Assembly (NCBI RefSeq): GCF_019793435.1
Contig: NZ_JAILYH010000002.1
Coordinates: 310,001-374,000 of the forward strand
Source of the DNA: Rhizobium redzepovicii
GTDB lineage: Bacteria > Pseudomonadota > Alphaproteobacteria > Rhizobiales > Rhizobiaceae
Direction of reading: 5' to 3'
DNA length: 64,000 nt
The notes beneath the pieces were generated by a model, which saw nothing but the letters and a program-made list of their open reading frames with translations, was not told the origin of the DNA and searched no databases. How positions within the stretch are numbered: position 1 is the stretch's first letter; each line of letters starts with the position of its first letter. Shown one piece after another: positions 1 through 8,621 of the stretch. The position numbers and the translations under genes were made by a program.

Positions 1-818
1 AGCAACGCGTCGGGGCGAAGGCCGACCATGTCGGTGCCGGCAGGCAATGCCAGGGTGCCTGCTCTGTCGGCGGCCCTGAGCACGTCGACCGGCACAAGGT
101 TCATAGGCGGCGAGCCGATGAAGCTGGCGACAAACAAACTCGCCGGTCGATCGTAGACCGCCACCGGCGTGCCGACCTGTTCGACGAGGCCACCGTTCAT
201 CACGACCAGCCGGTCCGCAAGGGTCATCGCTTCAAGCTGGTCGTGGGTGACGTAGATGCTGGTGGTCTTCAGACGCCGTTGCAGCCGGCGAATTTCGACG
301 CGCATCTGCACCCGCAACTTGGCATCGAGATTGGAGAGCGGCTCGTCGAACAGAAAGGCGGCCGGCTCGCGGACGATGGCGCGCCCCATCGCCACACGCT
401 GGCGCTGCCCTCCGGAGAGTTCGCGAGGTTTGCGATCCAACATCGGTCCGATTTCCAGGATCTCGGCGGCCTCCGCCACGCGGCGGTTGATTTCCGCCCG
501 TTCGGTGCCGCGGTTTTTCAAACCATATTCGAGATTTCCGCGCACGGTCATATGCGGATAAAGCGCATAGTTTTGAAAGACCATCGCAATGTCGCGGTCG
601 GCCGGCTCCGCCTTGTTCACATTGCGGCCGGCAATCTCGACATCGCCTTCGCTGATCGTTTCCAGCCCGGCAACCATGCGAAGCAGGGTTGATTTGCCGC
701 AGCCGGAGGGACCGACGAGCACGATCAGTTCGCCGTCTGCAACCGACAGGTTAATGCCTTTGACAGCCGGAACGGCACCATAGTTCTTCTTGACGTCGAT
801 GATATTGATCGTGGCCAT
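1..818 (-). CDS. ugpC: UgpC/MalK-type ABC transporter ATPase (3' end outside window)
   Basis: ATP-hydrolysing subunit of a CUT1-family importer, acting at the inner membrane face. About 272 residues are visible of a family length near 350-360. I see Walker [10 protein letters not shown] at residues 36-44, a Q-loop in [11 protein letters not shown], the signature LSGGQRQR, Walker [12 protein letters not shown] and the switch histidine in YVTHDQ; the C-terminal regulatory domain begins but is cut by the window edge. It is the last visible gene of a ugpB-ugpA-ugpE-ugpC order, starting one base past the ugpE stop, so it is probably translationally coupled. The ATG at 816-818 gives MATINIID, typical of the family. 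The substrate assignment (sn-glycerol-3-phosphate or its diesters) rests on the neighbours. CUT1 ATPases can serve several permeases, which matters because the operon at 5.9-11.6 kb has no ATPase gene. Confidence 0.93.
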   Translation of the reverse strand, partial: MATINIIDVKKNYGAVPAVKGINLSVADGELIVLVGPSGCGKSTLLRMVAGLETISEGDVEIAGRNVNKAEPADRDIAMVFQNYALYPHMTVRGNLEYGLKNRGTERAEINRRVAEAAEILEIGPMLDRKPRELSGGQRQRVAMGRAIVREPAAFLFDEPLSNLDAKLRVQMRVEIRRLQRRLKTTSIYVTHDQLEAMTLADRLVVMNGGLVEQVGTPVAVYDRPASLFVASFIGSPPMNLVPVDVLRAADRAGTLALPAGTDMVGLRPDAL

Positions 819-819
819 T

Positions 820-1668
820 TCATTTCTCCGTTTCGACCAGGCCTTTGACAAAAAGGCGTTGCATGGCGACGATGACGAGGATGGGCGGCAGGGCGGCCAG
901 AATGACCGCTGCCATCACGAGGTTCCAGCGCGGCTCGGCATCGGCAACCGCTGCCATGCGCTGAATTCCCATCACGACGGTATAGAAGCTCTGGTCGGTG
1001 GTGATGATGAGCGGCCAGAGATACTGGTTCCAGCCGAGCACGAAGAGGATGATGAACAGGGCGGCGATGTTGGTGATCGACAGCGGCAGCAGAATATCGC
1101 GGAAGAACTTCATCGGCCCTGCCCCGTCGACACGCGCGGCCTCCATCAATTCGTCAGGCACCGTCAGAAAGAACTGGCGAAACAGGAAGGTCGCCGTTGC
1201 CGAGGCGATCAGCGGAATGATGAGGCCGCCGTAATTGTTCAGCATCCCGAGGTCGGCGACGACCTTGTACGTTGGCACGATGCGCACCTCGACCGGCAGC
1301 ATCAGCGTGATGAAAATCATCCAGAATGCCAAGGTCCGGAACGGAAACCGGAAATAGACGATGGCAAAGGCCGAAAGGATCGAGATGGCGATCTTCCCGA
1401 CGGCGACGCCGACCGCCATGATCAGCGAGTTGATCATCATCGGCCCGATTGGCGGCGCTCCCGAGCTTGTCATCCCCGACGACAGCATCGTCGAATAGTT
1501 CTCGATGATGTGGCTTCCCGGGGTCAGCGGCACGACGCCCGACAAGAAGTCATTGGGCCCGTGGCTCGATGCGATGAAAGCGACGTAGACCGGAAACACA
1601 ACGATTGTGACGCCGAGAATCAGCACAAGATGGGCCAGAAAATTCAGGAAAGGGCGATTTTCAACCAT
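820..1668 (-). CDS. ugpE: sn-glycerol-3-phosphate ABC transporter permease UgpE
   Basis: Inner-membrane permease of 282 residues, the usual UgpE length, with about six hydrophobic segments. The EAA loop that docks the ATPase is visible near residues 170-195 (core [15 protein letters not shown]). The unusually long first periplasmic loop after the first membrane segment, and the overall text ([29 protein letters not shown]), fit UgpE rather than a generic MalG protein. It lies 12 bases downstream of ugpA and one base before ugpC in the same operon. UgpE pairs with UgpA to form the channel for glycerol-3-phosphate delivered by UgpB. Family assignment is firm; substrate is inferred from the gene set. 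Confidence 0.95.
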   Translation of the reverse strand: MVENRPFLNFLAHLVLILGVTIVVFPVYVAFIASSHGPNDFLSGVVPLTPGSHIIENYSTMLSSGMTSSGAPPIGPMMINSLIMAVGVAVGKIAISILSAFAIVYFRFPFRTLAFWMIFITLMLPVEVRIVPTYKVVADLGMLNNYGGLIIPLIASATATFLFRQFFLTVPDELMEAARVDGAGPMKFFRDILLPLSITNIAALFIILFVLGWNQYLWPLIITTDQSFYTVVMGIQRMAAVADAEPRWNLVMAAVILAALPPILVIVAMQRLFVKGLVETEK

Positions 1669-1680
1669 CCTCGGGCTCCC

Positions 1681-2565
1681 TCAATATTGCACGCGGCGTT
1701 CAATGAAGCGGAACTGCACCGCCGTCAGGGCGACGACGATCACCATCAGAATGACGGACTGCGCCGCCGACGAGCCTAGATTCAGCCCGATGAAACCGTC
1801 GAAATAGACCTTATAGACCAGGATCTCGGTTGCGCGCGCCGGCCCGCCCTGGGTGGTCGCATGGACGATCCCGAACGTATCGAACATCGCGTAAACGATA
1901 TTGATGACGATCAAATAGAAGGTCGTCGGCGAGATCAGCGGGAAGACGATCGTCCAGAAACGCTTGGTCGGCCCGGCCCCATCGATGGCGCCGGCCTCCT
2001 GAAGCGAGCGGGGCACGGACTGCAGCGCAGCCAGGAAAAACAAGAAGTTATAGGATATCTGTTTCCAGGTGGCGGCGATCACGATCAGGATCATCGCGTC
2101 GTTGGGATTGATCAGATGGTTCCAATCGACGCCCATCGACCGCAGCATATAGGCGACGATGCCGATCGACGGATTGAACATGAACCACCAGAGAATGCCG
2201 GCAATCGCCGGGGCGACGGCATAGGGCCAAATCAGCAGGGTCGAATAAATTCGGGAGGTGCGGAGCACGCGCATTGCCGCGGCCGCCAGAAGCAGCGCGA
2301 TCGACGTCGACAGCACCGTCACCAGAATGGCGAAGATCAGCGTGTGGCCGAAGGCATTGATATAGATCGGATCGGCAAAAAGCCGCCGGTAGTTTTCGAA
2401 CCAGACGAAGATCGTCTTGAAGCCGAAGGCATCCTCGCGCAGGAAGGATTGCCAGAAGGCCGTTGCCGCAGGCCAGAGAAAGAATACCACGGTCACGCAA
2501 ATCTGGGGGGCAATGAGCAGGTAAGGCAAAAGCTTGTTGGGAAATACGGTCCGTTTGGTTTGCAT
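1681..2565 (-). CDS. ugpA: sn-glycerol-3-phosphate ABC transporter permease UgpA
   Basis: Inner-membrane permease of 294 residues, MalF-like, with six predicted membrane segments. An EAA loop appears near residues 190-215 (core [17 protein letters not shown]), and the stretch [13 protein letters not shown] is characteristic of this permease class. It follows ugpB after a 65-base gap containing a perfect GC-rich hairpin, and precedes ugpE by 12 bases. It would form the translocation pore with UgpE. Assigned by gene order and sequence feel; no search was possible. Confidence 0.95.
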   Translation of the reverse strand: MQTKRTVFPNKLLPYLLIAPQICVTVVFFLWPAATAFWQSFLREDAFGFKTIFVWFENYRRLFADPIYINAFGHTLIFAILVTVLSTSIALLLAAAAMRVLRTSRIYSTLLIWPYAVAPAIAGILWWFMFNPSIGIVAYMLRSMGVDWNHLINPNDAMILIVIAATWKQISYNFLFFLAALQSVPRSLQEAGAIDGAGPTKRFWTIVFPLISPTTFYLIVINIVYAMFDTFGIVHATTQGGPARATEILVYKVYFDGFIGLNLGSSAAQSVILMVIVVALTAVQFRFIERRVQY

Positions 2566-2590
2566 GAGCCCTCACACTGACGGATGGGAA

Positions 2591-2619
2591 ACGGGGGCCG
2601 GTCTTTCGCCAGCCCCCGT
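2591..2619 (-). terminator. Intercistronic hairpin between ugpB and ugpA
   Basis: Perfect 8-base inverted repeat ACGGGGGC / GCCCCCGT at 2591-2598 and 2612-2619, extendable by further G-C pairs across a bulge, with a short loop. No T tract follows in the transcription direction, so it is more likely an mRNA-stabilising or partial-attenuation structure that keeps the binding protein in excess over the membrane subunits than a full terminator. Confidence 0.6.
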
Positions 2620-2630
2620 CGCGGTGCCCA

Positions 2631-3953
2631 TTAGTTGGCGGACTCGAAATCGCGAAGCTGTTCGTTGCCGCGTGCGACGACGGAATCGACCGCTTCCTTC
2701 GCCGTCTTCTTTCCACCCAGCAAAGCGGCAAACTCATCGTCGATGATGCCGCGCACCTGGACGTAATTGCCGAAGCGGATGCCCTTGGAATTGTCGGTGG
2801 GCGTCACCCGCGTCAGCTGTTTGATGCCGATGTCGGCGCCGGGGTTTTTCTCATAGTAACCCTGGTCCTGGCCGAGTTTATAGGCAGCTTCGGTGATCGG
2901 CAGGTAGCCGGAGAACTGATGCCAGTCGGCCTGAACCTCCGGCTTTTGCAGGTAGGTGAAGAACTTCGCCACACCCTTATATTCCTCTTCCGGACGGCCC
3001 TTCAGCGTCCAGAGGGTGGCGCCGCCGATGATCGAATTGAGCGGCTGCTTGATGACGTCATCGTAAAAAGGAAGCGGTGCAAAACCGACTTTGAAGCCTT
3101 TGGCGTTGTTGATGACGCCGGCCCGGCCGGCCGACGAGTTCATATACATCGCGCATTCTTGCGAATAGAACATCGGAGGCGCATTGTCGCCGCCGACAGG
3201 CCCGCCGAATTTGAACAGACCTTCGTCCTGCCACTTCTTCAAATTGTCCCAATGGCGGATTGTCAGATCGTTGTTGAAGGTGAATTCGGCGTCCAGGCCG
3301 CCGAAACCGTTAGCCTTGGTGGAGTACGGCTTGTCGTGCAGGGCATTGAGATTTTCGGTCTGGATCCAGGAGATCCAGGCGCTGGTGAAGCCGCATTTGG
3401 CCGCACCCGATTTCATGATGGTCCGCGAGAAGGATTCCACCTCCGCCCATGTTTTCGGCGGCGTTTCCGGATCGAGCCCGGCCTTCTTGAAGACGTCCTT
3501 GTTGTAATACATGATCGGCGTCGAGGAATTGAAGGGCAGCGATAGGACATTGCCGCTGGTGTCCGAGTAATAACCGACGACCGGGGCAATGAATTTGCTC
3601 TGGTCCCAGGCCTCGCCTTCGTCTTTCATCAGCTGGTAAACCGGGTAGACCGCCCCCTGTGCGGCCATCATCGTGCCGGTGCCGACTTCATAGACTTGGA
3701 CGATTGCCGGCTGCTGCTTGGCACGAAACGCAGCGATCGCGCCGGTCAGCGTCTCGTCATAGGTGCCCTTATAGACCGGCACGATCTCATAATCGGACTG
3801 AGATGCGTTGAAGCCCTTGGCGATCTGTTCAAGCTTCGCGCCATTCTCGCCGCCCATCGCATGCCACCACTGGATCTTCGTGGCGGCCATGGCCGGGACG
3901 GATAAGGACAGGCTGGTCAATCCTGCAGACAGGAAAAAAGCGATCTTGTTCAT
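2631..3953 (-). CDS. ugpB: sn-glycerol-3-phosphate-binding periplasmic protein UgpB
   Basis: Periplasmic solute-binding protein of family 1, 440 residues from the chosen start. The ATG at 3951-3953 is preceded by GGGAG at suitable spacing and opens a Sec signal peptide (MNKIAFFLSAGLTSLS, cleavage after about residue 23 at AMAA). The mature N-terminus TKIQWWHAMGG and later text such as AAFRAKQQPAIVQVYEVGTG are typical of UgpB. An open frame continues further upstream but lacks a better start. First gene of the ugp operon; its upstream region carries a GlpR-like palindrome and is shared with the divergent phosphate transporter genes. It captures glycerol-3-phosphate (or phosphodiesters) for UgpAEC. 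Confidence 0.95.
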   Translation of the reverse strand: MNKIAFFLSAGLTSLSLSVPAMAATKIQWWHAMGGENGAKLEQIAKGFNASQSDYEIVPVYKGTYDETLTGAIAAFRAKQQPAIVQVYEVGTGTMMAAQGAVYPVYQLMKDEGEAWDQSKFIAPVVGYYSDTSGNVLSLPFNSSTPIMYYNKDVFKKAGLDPETPPKTWAEVESFSRTIMKSGAAKCGFTSAWISWIQTENLNALHDKPYSTKANGFGGLDAEFTFNNDLTIRHWDNLKKWQDEGLFKFGGPVGGDNAPPMFYSQECAMYMNSSAGRAGVINNAKGFKVGFAPLPFYDDVIKQPLNSIIGGATLWTLKGRPEEEYKGVAKFFTYLQKPEVQADWHQFSGYLPITEAAYKLGQDQGYYEKNPGADIGIKQLTRVTPTDNSKGIRFGNYVQVRGIIDDEFAALLGGKKTAKEAVDSVVARGNEQLRDFESAN

Positions 3954-4037
3954 CTTCACTCCCATTGGTCTCGGTCCGCAGCCTCCCGCTCCAGACGTCC
4001 GGCAATGGTAACAGCCATAGTTCACTTTGCAATAATG

Positions 4038-4057
4038 AAATGTTCAAATGAACATTT
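4038..4057. promoter_or_regulatory. 20-bp palindrome resembling a GlpR (DeoR-family) operator
   Basis: Perfect 9-base arms AAATGTTCA and TGAACATTT separated by AA. Each half matches the enterobacterial GlpR half-site WATKYTCGWW, as I remember it, at nine of ten positions (A in place of G). It lies 85-104 bases upstream of the ugpB start and about 130 upstream of the divergent DUF47 gene. A glycerol-3-phosphate-responsive repressor acting on the ugp operon would make biological sense; no such regulator gene lies in the window. Binding is inferred. Confidence 0.5.
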
Positions 4058-4131
4058 ACCGAAAGCGGCAGGACGGCGCAATCAACGGATTGCGATTCCT
4101 GTCAATGACTTCCCTTCTCCGGTCTCGCGGC

Positions 4132-4160
4132 TTTCCATGGCAGCCGTCGTGCTTTATGAC
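4132..4160 (+). promoter_or_regulatory. Candidate promoter of the DUF47-pit operon
   Basis: TTTCCA at 4132-4137, a 17-base spacer, then TATGAC at 4155-4160; each hexamer matches sigma-70 consensus at four of six positions. Transcription would start near 4167, giving a leader of about 20 bases before the ATG at 4188. The -10 hexamer overlaps the Pho box at 4156-4173. Confidence 0.45.
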
Positions 4161-4173
4161 GATTTTGTGACAG
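4156..4173 (-). promoter_or_regulatory. Pho box overlapping the DUF47-pit -10 element
   Basis: Minus strand reads CTGTCAC AAAA TCGTCAT: two 7-base half-sites with the 11-base repeat period typical of PhoB sites; the first matches CTGTCAY fully and the second differs at its first positions. Its placement on the candidate -10 and transcript start of the pit operon predicts repression by PhoB under phosphate limitation, which is the known behaviour of the orfA-pit genes of Sinorhizobium meliloti. It could also assist ugpB on the other side, about 200 bases away. Confidence 0.6.
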
Positions 4174-4187
4174 TCCATGGAGTGCCG

Positions 4188-4829
4188 ATGTTAAGCTGGT
4201 TTCGAAAACTCATGCCGCGGGAAGATCGATTCTTCGATCTCTTCGCTCAACACTCAAAAACCGTCGTCGGTGCGGCCGAAGCGCTCAACGAACTTTTGGG
4301 CGGCACGGACATTGAAGGCCATTGCGCCCGGATCGTTCAATTGGAGGATGAAGCGGACGAGATTACCCGGCAAGTGCTGCTTGCCGTGCGCCGCAGTTTT
4401 GTCACGCCCTTCGATCGCGGCGACATCAAGGATCTCATCCAGTCGATGGATGATGCGATCGACATGATGCAGAAAACCGTGAAGACCATCCGGCTGTTCG
4501 AGCAGAAGAGCTTCGACCCTGTAATGCAGGAAATGGGAAAGACGATCGTCCAGGCGGCACATCTGATCGCCGAAGCCCTTCCCCTTCTCGACCGGATCAG
4601 CGCCAACGCCCCGCGTCTGGCCGCGCTGGCGGAAGAAGTAACGCGCGTCGAGGGCCGGTCCGACGAGTTGCATGAGCAGGGCCTGAAGGATCTTTTCCGC
4701 CGCCACGGCGCCTCAAATGCGATGGCTTATCTTATCGGCAGTGAGATCTATGGCGAGCTTGAGAAGGTCGTCGACCGTTTCGAGGATGTCGCCAATGAAA
4801 TCAGTGGCATCGTCATCGAGAACGTTTGA
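4188..4829 (+). CDS. DUF47 (PhoU-like) Pit accessory protein
   Basis: Cytoplasmic helical protein of 213 residues, the usual size of DUF47/PhoU-like proteins encoded next to PiT phosphate transporters (OrfA of Sinorhizobium). The start at 4188 (MLSWFRKLMPRED) has GGAG about six bases upstream and lies just after the Pho box. The acidic-helix text HCARIVQLEDEADEITRQV and DIKDLIQSMDDAIDMMQKT contains the D/E-rich motifs by which PhoU-type helical bundles bind metal clusters. Its stop codon overlaps the pit start (TGATG), so the two are translationally coupled. Its role is probably regulation or assembly of the transporter; the mechanism is not established. Confidence 0.93.
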   Translation: MLSWFRKLMPREDRFFDLFAQHSKTVVGAAEALNELLGGTDIEGHCARIVQLEDEADEITRQVLLAVRRSFVTPFDRGDIKDLIQSMDDAIDMMQKTVKTIRLFEQKSFDPVMQEMGKTIVQAAHLIAEALPLLDRISANAPRLAALAEEVTRVEGRSDELHEQGLKDLFRRHGASNAMAYLIGSEIYGELEKVVDRFEDVANEISGIVIENV

Positions 4830-5830
4830 TGGAAGCCACCCTCGCCCTTCCCCTCCTTGCCGCGCTCGTGGCTGTTGCCCTCTTCTTTGATTTCTTGAAC
4901 GGCCTGCACGATGCCGCCAATTCTATCGCCACGATCGTGTCGACGCGGGTGCTGCGCCCGCAATATGCGGTGTTTTGGGCGGCTTTCTTCAATTTTATCG
5001 CCTTCTTGTTCTTTGGTCTGCACGTCGCAGAAACGCTCGGGACCGGCATTATCGATCCGGCGATCGTCACGCCGCAGGTCATCTTCGCGGCGCTGGTGGG
5101 CGCGATCGTCTGGAACATCGTCACCTGGGTCTTCGGTATCCCTTCGAGCTCATCGCATGCGCTGGTCGGCGGGTTGGTCGGTGCCGGTCTGATGAAGACA
5201 GGTTTCAGTTCGATCGTGTGGAGCGGATTGTTGAAAACGGCCGGCGCCATCGTGATGTCGCCGGCGGTCGGATTTTTCCTTGCGCTGCTGCTCATCCTGG
5301 TCGTGTCGTGGATCTTCGTGCGGCAGACGCCGTTCGCTGTCGATCGGACATTCCGGATCTTGCAGTTTGTCTCCGCCTCGCTCTATTCCCTCGGCCACGG
5401 CGGCAACGACGCTCAGAAAACCATGGGCATCATTGCCGTGTTGCTCTATTCGCAAGGCTATCTGTCCGGCGGCTTCCATGTGCCGCTCTGGGTCGTTCTC
5501 TCATGCCAGGGCGCAATGGCGCTCGGCACACTTTGCGGCGGATGGCGAATCGTCCACACGATGGGATCGAAGATCACGCGCCTCAACCCAATGCAGGGCT
5601 TCTGTGCCGAAACCGGGGGAGCCTTAACACTGTTCGGCGCAACCTGGCTGGGCATCCCGGTCTCGACGACGCACACGATCACCGGCGCCATCATCGGCGT
5701 GGGTGCCGCCCGTCGACTGTCAGCCGTTCGCTGGGGCTTGGCCGGCAATATCGTTATTGCCTGGGTCGTCACACTCCCGGCCGCCGCGACCATTTCAGCG
5801 CTCTGCTACTGGCTTTCGGACTTCTTCTAG
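4829..5830 (+). CDS. pit: Low-affinity inorganic phosphate transporter, PiT family
   Basis: Membrane transporter of 333 residues, the compact rhizobial Pit length. The two inverted PiT signature regions are visible: FFDFLNGLHDAANSIATIVSTR near residues 20-41 and LGHGGNDAQKTMGI near 190-203, both with the paired ND residues used for cation/phosphate binding. Another hallmark is GIPSSSSHALVGGLVGAG near 107. About ten hydrophobic segments. The ATG at 4829 overlaps the upstream stop. It imports phosphate (or a metal-phosphate complex) with protons when phosphate is plentiful. The gene ends within two bases of a palindromic repeat that probably terminates it. Confidence 0.96.
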   Translation: MEATLALPLLAALVAVALFFDFLNGLHDAANSIATIVSTRVLRPQYAVFWAAFFNFIAFLFFGLHVAETLGTGIIDPAIVTPQVIFAALVGAIVWNIVTWVFGIPSSSSHALVGGLVGAGLMKTGFSSIVWSGLLKTAGAIVMSPAVGFFLALLLILVVSWIFVRQTPFAVDRTFRILQFVSASLYSLGHGGNDAQKTMGIIAVLLYSQGYLSGGFHVPLWVVLSCQGAMALGTLCGGWRIVHTMGSKITRLNPMQGFCAETGGALTLFGATWLGIPVSTTHTITGAIIGVGAARRLSAVRWGLAGNIVIAWVVTLPAAATISALCYWLSDFF

Positions 5831-5893
5831 AGCGTGATGCCGTGAGCGGTTTTCTCATGACATCATGCTCTAACTCTTTAATTTAGAACAGGA
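5829..5893. repeat. Palindromic rhizobial intergenic repeat (RIME-like), copy 1
   Basis: About 65 bases with nearly complementary ends (GAGCGTGATG and CATCATGCTC, one mismatch) flanking GTGAGCGGTTTT, followed by a conserved tail with TAGAACAGGAT. A second copy with the same order lies at 44886-44967. It sits between the convergent pit and pfkB-type genes and may act as a bidirectional terminator. Its tail, read on the minus strand, encodes the last residues and the stop codon of the kinase (ending NPVLN). Confidence 0.75.
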
Positions 5894-6846
5894 TTCATCT
5901 TCGTCACCGGTGCGTCCCAGCTCCGTAGCGCATCGCAGACATCGGCTCTGCCCGGCGCGCCGATGCGGCCGCCGAAGACCTGGCATTTGAGCGCCGCCGC
6001 CATGGACGAGAAGCGCATCGTCTCGGCGGTCGGCACGCCGTCTGCGATCGCCAGAGCGAAAGCGCCATGAAAAATATCGCCTGCCGCGAGCGTATCGACG
6101 GCCCTCACCTTCGGAGCGGCAAGATGGAAGATTTCGCCGCTTCGGTCGTCGCACCAGAAGGAGCCGTTTTCTCCTGACGTAACGCTGATGAAGGCGTGCT
6201 CGAACTTTCGCTTCAGAAGGCCGACGGCCCTCGCCGGCTCGGCAGTTCCAGTGAGGCGCTCGGCGGCCGGCTGCGAGAACACGATGTGGCTGGCCGCCGG
6301 TGCCAGCATCTCGATTACGCCGTCGCCTGCAACGTCACCATCGAGAATGGCTGGTCTGCCCGCCTCTCCGGCGGCGAGCAGCGTCCGCAATGCCAGCTTC
6401 GGCCAGCGGACGTCGACCAGAACCGCATCGAAAGCAGACACGTCCTGTTTTGTCACCGGTTTGACCGTCTCGTGCAGGGCCGCATCGTAGAAGGGCACGA
6501 TCAAGCGCTCGCCCTGATCATCGATAAGGATCGTCGAGACGGCCGAGCGGGCGCCTGCCACACGGACCATGCCGCTGGTATCGATGCCGCTGTTGCCGAG
6601 GTCGGCGATGATGCGTTCGCCGGTAGCATCATCACCGACCGCACCCCAGAGGCTGGCATGGCCGCCCAGCCGGGCGACCGCAAAGGCCGCGCTCGACGCC
6701 ATACCTTCGGCGACCTGCAGCATATCGTAGGGGAGAATCTTGCCTTGACCGGTCGGCAACGAGCGCACGCGAAACAGCGTATCCAGGACGGCAGCGCCGA
6801 CGCACAAAATGCGGCGCTCCGGATCGAAGGCATAGGAAGTCGTCAA
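5878..6846 (-). CDS. PfkB-family sugar kinase, YihV-like
   Basis: ATP-dependent sugar kinase of the ribokinase family, 322 residues. The second PfkB signature reads DTLAAGDIFHGAFA near 254-267, with the catalytic Asp in the AGD motif and alanine replacing the usual glycine of GAGD. The stretches VLVDVRW, ILDGD and VFSQP recall, from memory, E. coli YihV (sulfofructose kinase), so a sulfosugar or related ketose is possible, but the substrate is not shown. The start appears to be TTG at 6844-6846: no ATG or GTG lies between it and the preceding in-frame stop. Last gene of a six-gene operon with an ABC transporter and DapA-family lyase. Its final codons lie in a palindromic repeat, so the C-terminus may have been reshaped by insertion. 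Confidence 0.88.
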   Translation of the reverse strand: MTTSYAFDPERRILCVGAAVLDTLFRVRSLPTGQGKILPYDMLQVAEGMASSAAFAVARLGGHASLWGAVGDDATGERIIADLGNSGIDTSGMVRVAGARSAVSTILIDDQGERLIVPFYDAALHETVKPVTKQDVSAFDAVLVDVRWPKLALRTLLAAGEAGRPAILDGDVAGDGVIEMLAPAASHIVFSQPAAERLTGTAEPARAVGLLKRKFEHAFISVTSGENGSFWCDDRSGEIFHLAAPKVRAVDTLAAGDIFHGAFALAIADGVPTAETMRFSSMAAALKCQVFGGRIGAPGRADVCDALRSWDAPVTKMNPVLN

Positions 6847-6864
6847 AACCGTCGTCTCACCTGC

Positions 6865-7680
6865 TCACTTGACGGCGCCGGCCGTCAGCCCTGCCACGAT
6901 CTGCCGTTGCGCAAACACCGTCAATATCAGCACGGGCAAGGTGACGATCAACGCCGCCGCCGCAAGCGGGCCCCAGCTAACCTGTTCGAATGACAGCATG
7001 TTGTAGACCGCGACCGGAAGCGTACGCGTTTCGCGGCTGGCGAGCACGATGCCGAAGACGAAGTTGTTCCAGGAGAAAATGACCGACAGGATGAAGGCGA
7101 CGACAATGCCGGGTTTGGCGATCGGCAAAGCGACCAGGCGGAAAATCTGCCAGGGCGTCGCGCCATCGATGCTTGCAGCCTCTTCCAACTCCATCGGCGT
7201 CGTCTCGAAATAGCCGATCATGATCCAGACGACGATCGGCACGGTGACGACGAGATGGATGATGATCTGCGGCATCAGCGTGCCGAGCAGGTTCAGCCAC
7301 TGAAACAGCAGGAAGAGCGGGATCAGGAAGGAAAGGCCGGGCGTCATGCGCGCGATCATGATGACCATCGCAGACTTCTCCGCCTTCAGCCGCGCGATGC
7401 CGTATCCGGCCGGCACGCCGATCAGCAGCGCCAGAAGCGTGGCGGCACCCGTCACCAGCACGGAATTCCAGAGATAGAGGAAGAAATTGTTCTCCTCGAA
7501 GACCTTCAGATAATTCGTCCAGGCGAACCGCTCCGGAATGAAGATCGGCGGATAGGCGCCGTTGTCGATCTCATATTTCAGCGACAGCGAGATCATCCAC
7601 AGGAAGAACAGCACGACCGGTGAGATCATCACCAGGGCGACGAACAGCAGTCCGATGCGATCGAGTGTCTTGCGCTTCAT
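6865..7680 (-). CDS. CUT1 sugar ABC transporter permease, MalG-like
   Basis: Inner-membrane permease of 271 residues with six predicted membrane segments. The EAA loop near residues 160-190 reads MELEEAASIDGATPWQIFRLVALP, beginning after YFETTP. Its start overlaps the last base of the stop codon of the preceding permease gene; the kinase gene follows after 18 bases. It pairs with the MalF-like permease to import the ligand of the binding protein at 8621-9949. There is no ATPase gene in the operon, so an ATPase from elsewhere (for example a UgpC-type protein) must energise it. Confidence 0.93.
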   Translation of the reverse strand: MKRKTLDRIGLLFVALVMISPVVLFFLWMISLSLKYEIDNGAYPPIFIPERFAWTNYLKVFEENNFFLYLWNSVLVTGAATLLALLIGVPAGYGIARLKAEKSAMVIMIARMTPGLSFLIPLFLLFQWLNLLGTLMPQIIIHLVVTVPIVVWIMIGYFETTPMELEEAASIDGATPWQIFRLVALPIAKPGIVVAFILSVIFSWNNFVFGIVLASRETRTLPVAVYNMLSFEQVSWGPLAAAALIVTLPVLILTVFAQRQIVAGLTAGAVK

Positions 7681-8621
7681 CAGCGTGCCTCTCCATCGGA
7701 CCAGTTGGCGCGCTGCCGCAGCATCAGAAGGACGAAGGAGAGCAGCACGATGAGGATGAAGAACACCACCGCCATGGCCGAGCCATAACCGATATCGTAA
7801 TAGGCGAAAGCGGTGTTGTAGAGATAGATATTGATCGTTTCCGACGCCGTGCCCGGGCCGCCTTGAGTCATGGCATAGATGATGTCGAAGCTTTTCACCG
7901 CATCGATACTGCGGATGATCACGGCGATCATCAGGAAGGGCGCGATCATCGGTAGCGTCAGATAGCGGAATTTCTGCCAGACATTGGCGCCGTCGATCTC
8001 GGCGCTTTCATAGGGCTCGCGCGGAACCGCCGCCAGGCCGCCGAGCACGATCAGCATTATAAGCGGCGTCCATTGCCAGGTCTCGACCAGCACCAGCGAG
8101 GGGATGACGCTGTTCTGATTATAGATCCACTCCTGCGGGCCGATACCGATGAAGGAAAGAAGATAATTGAGGACGCCGAGCTGCGGATGGAACATCATGG
8201 TCCAGACAAGGGCGATGGCGACCGGTGTCGCCATCATCGGCATCACGAATATGCCACGCAGAAGGCCGCGCAGCGGAAATTGCGCATCGAAAATCAGCGC
8301 GGCGAGCGTCCCGAGAAAAAGCGGCGCCACGACGGAGAGCGTCGTATAGAGCACCGTATGCCACAGCGACTCCCAGAAGCGCATGTCCACGGCCAGACGG
8401 GCATAATTGTCCAGCCCGGCAAAGACCTGGGACTGGCCGAGCGTCCAGCTGTTGACGCTCATCCAAAGGGTAAACACCCATGGAAAAACGATGACGGCCG
8501 CAATGACGATCAGCGCCGGGATGACGAAGGGCCAGTAGTTGGGAGCAACGCGACCCGCGTTGCTCCTTGCCTTCGAGGCGGCCTTGGCGGCTGCGGCCGT
8601 TTCGATGCTTGCCGAGGTCAT
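7680..8621 (-). CDS. CUT1 sugar ABC transporter permease, MalF-like
   Basis: Inner-membrane permease of 313 residues. The open frame extends upstream, but the ATG at 8619-8621 (MTSASIETAAAAKAASKA) overlaps the binding-protein stop as TAATG and fits a coupled start. A charged cytoplasmic N-terminus of about 30 residues precedes six membrane segments; the EAA loop is around PREPYESAEIDGANVWQKFR, and AMTQGGPGTASETINIYLY is typical of MalF/UgpA-like permeases. The partner is the adjacent MalG-like permease. Confidence 0.93.
   Translation of the reverse strand: MTSASIETAAAAKAASKARSNAGRVAPNYWPFVIPALIVIAAVIVFPWVFTLWMSVNSWTLGQSQVFAGLDNYARLAVDMRFWESLWHTVLYTTLSVVAPLFLGTLAALIFDAQFPLRGLLRGIFVMPMMATPVAIALVWTMMFHPQLGVLNYLLSFIGIGPQEWIYNQNSVIPSLVLVETWQWTPLIMLIVLGGLAAVPREPYESAEIDGANVWQKFRYLTLPMIAPFLMIAVIIRSIDAVKSFDIIYAMTQGGPGTASETINIYLYNTAFAYYDIGYGSAMAVVFFILIVLLSFVLLMLRQRANWSDGEAR

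Noticed and set aside
4090..4125. Second Pho box suggested by CCTGTCAATGAC near 4098.
   Set aside because: Only one half-site is good; the sequence 11 bases on does not match the second half.
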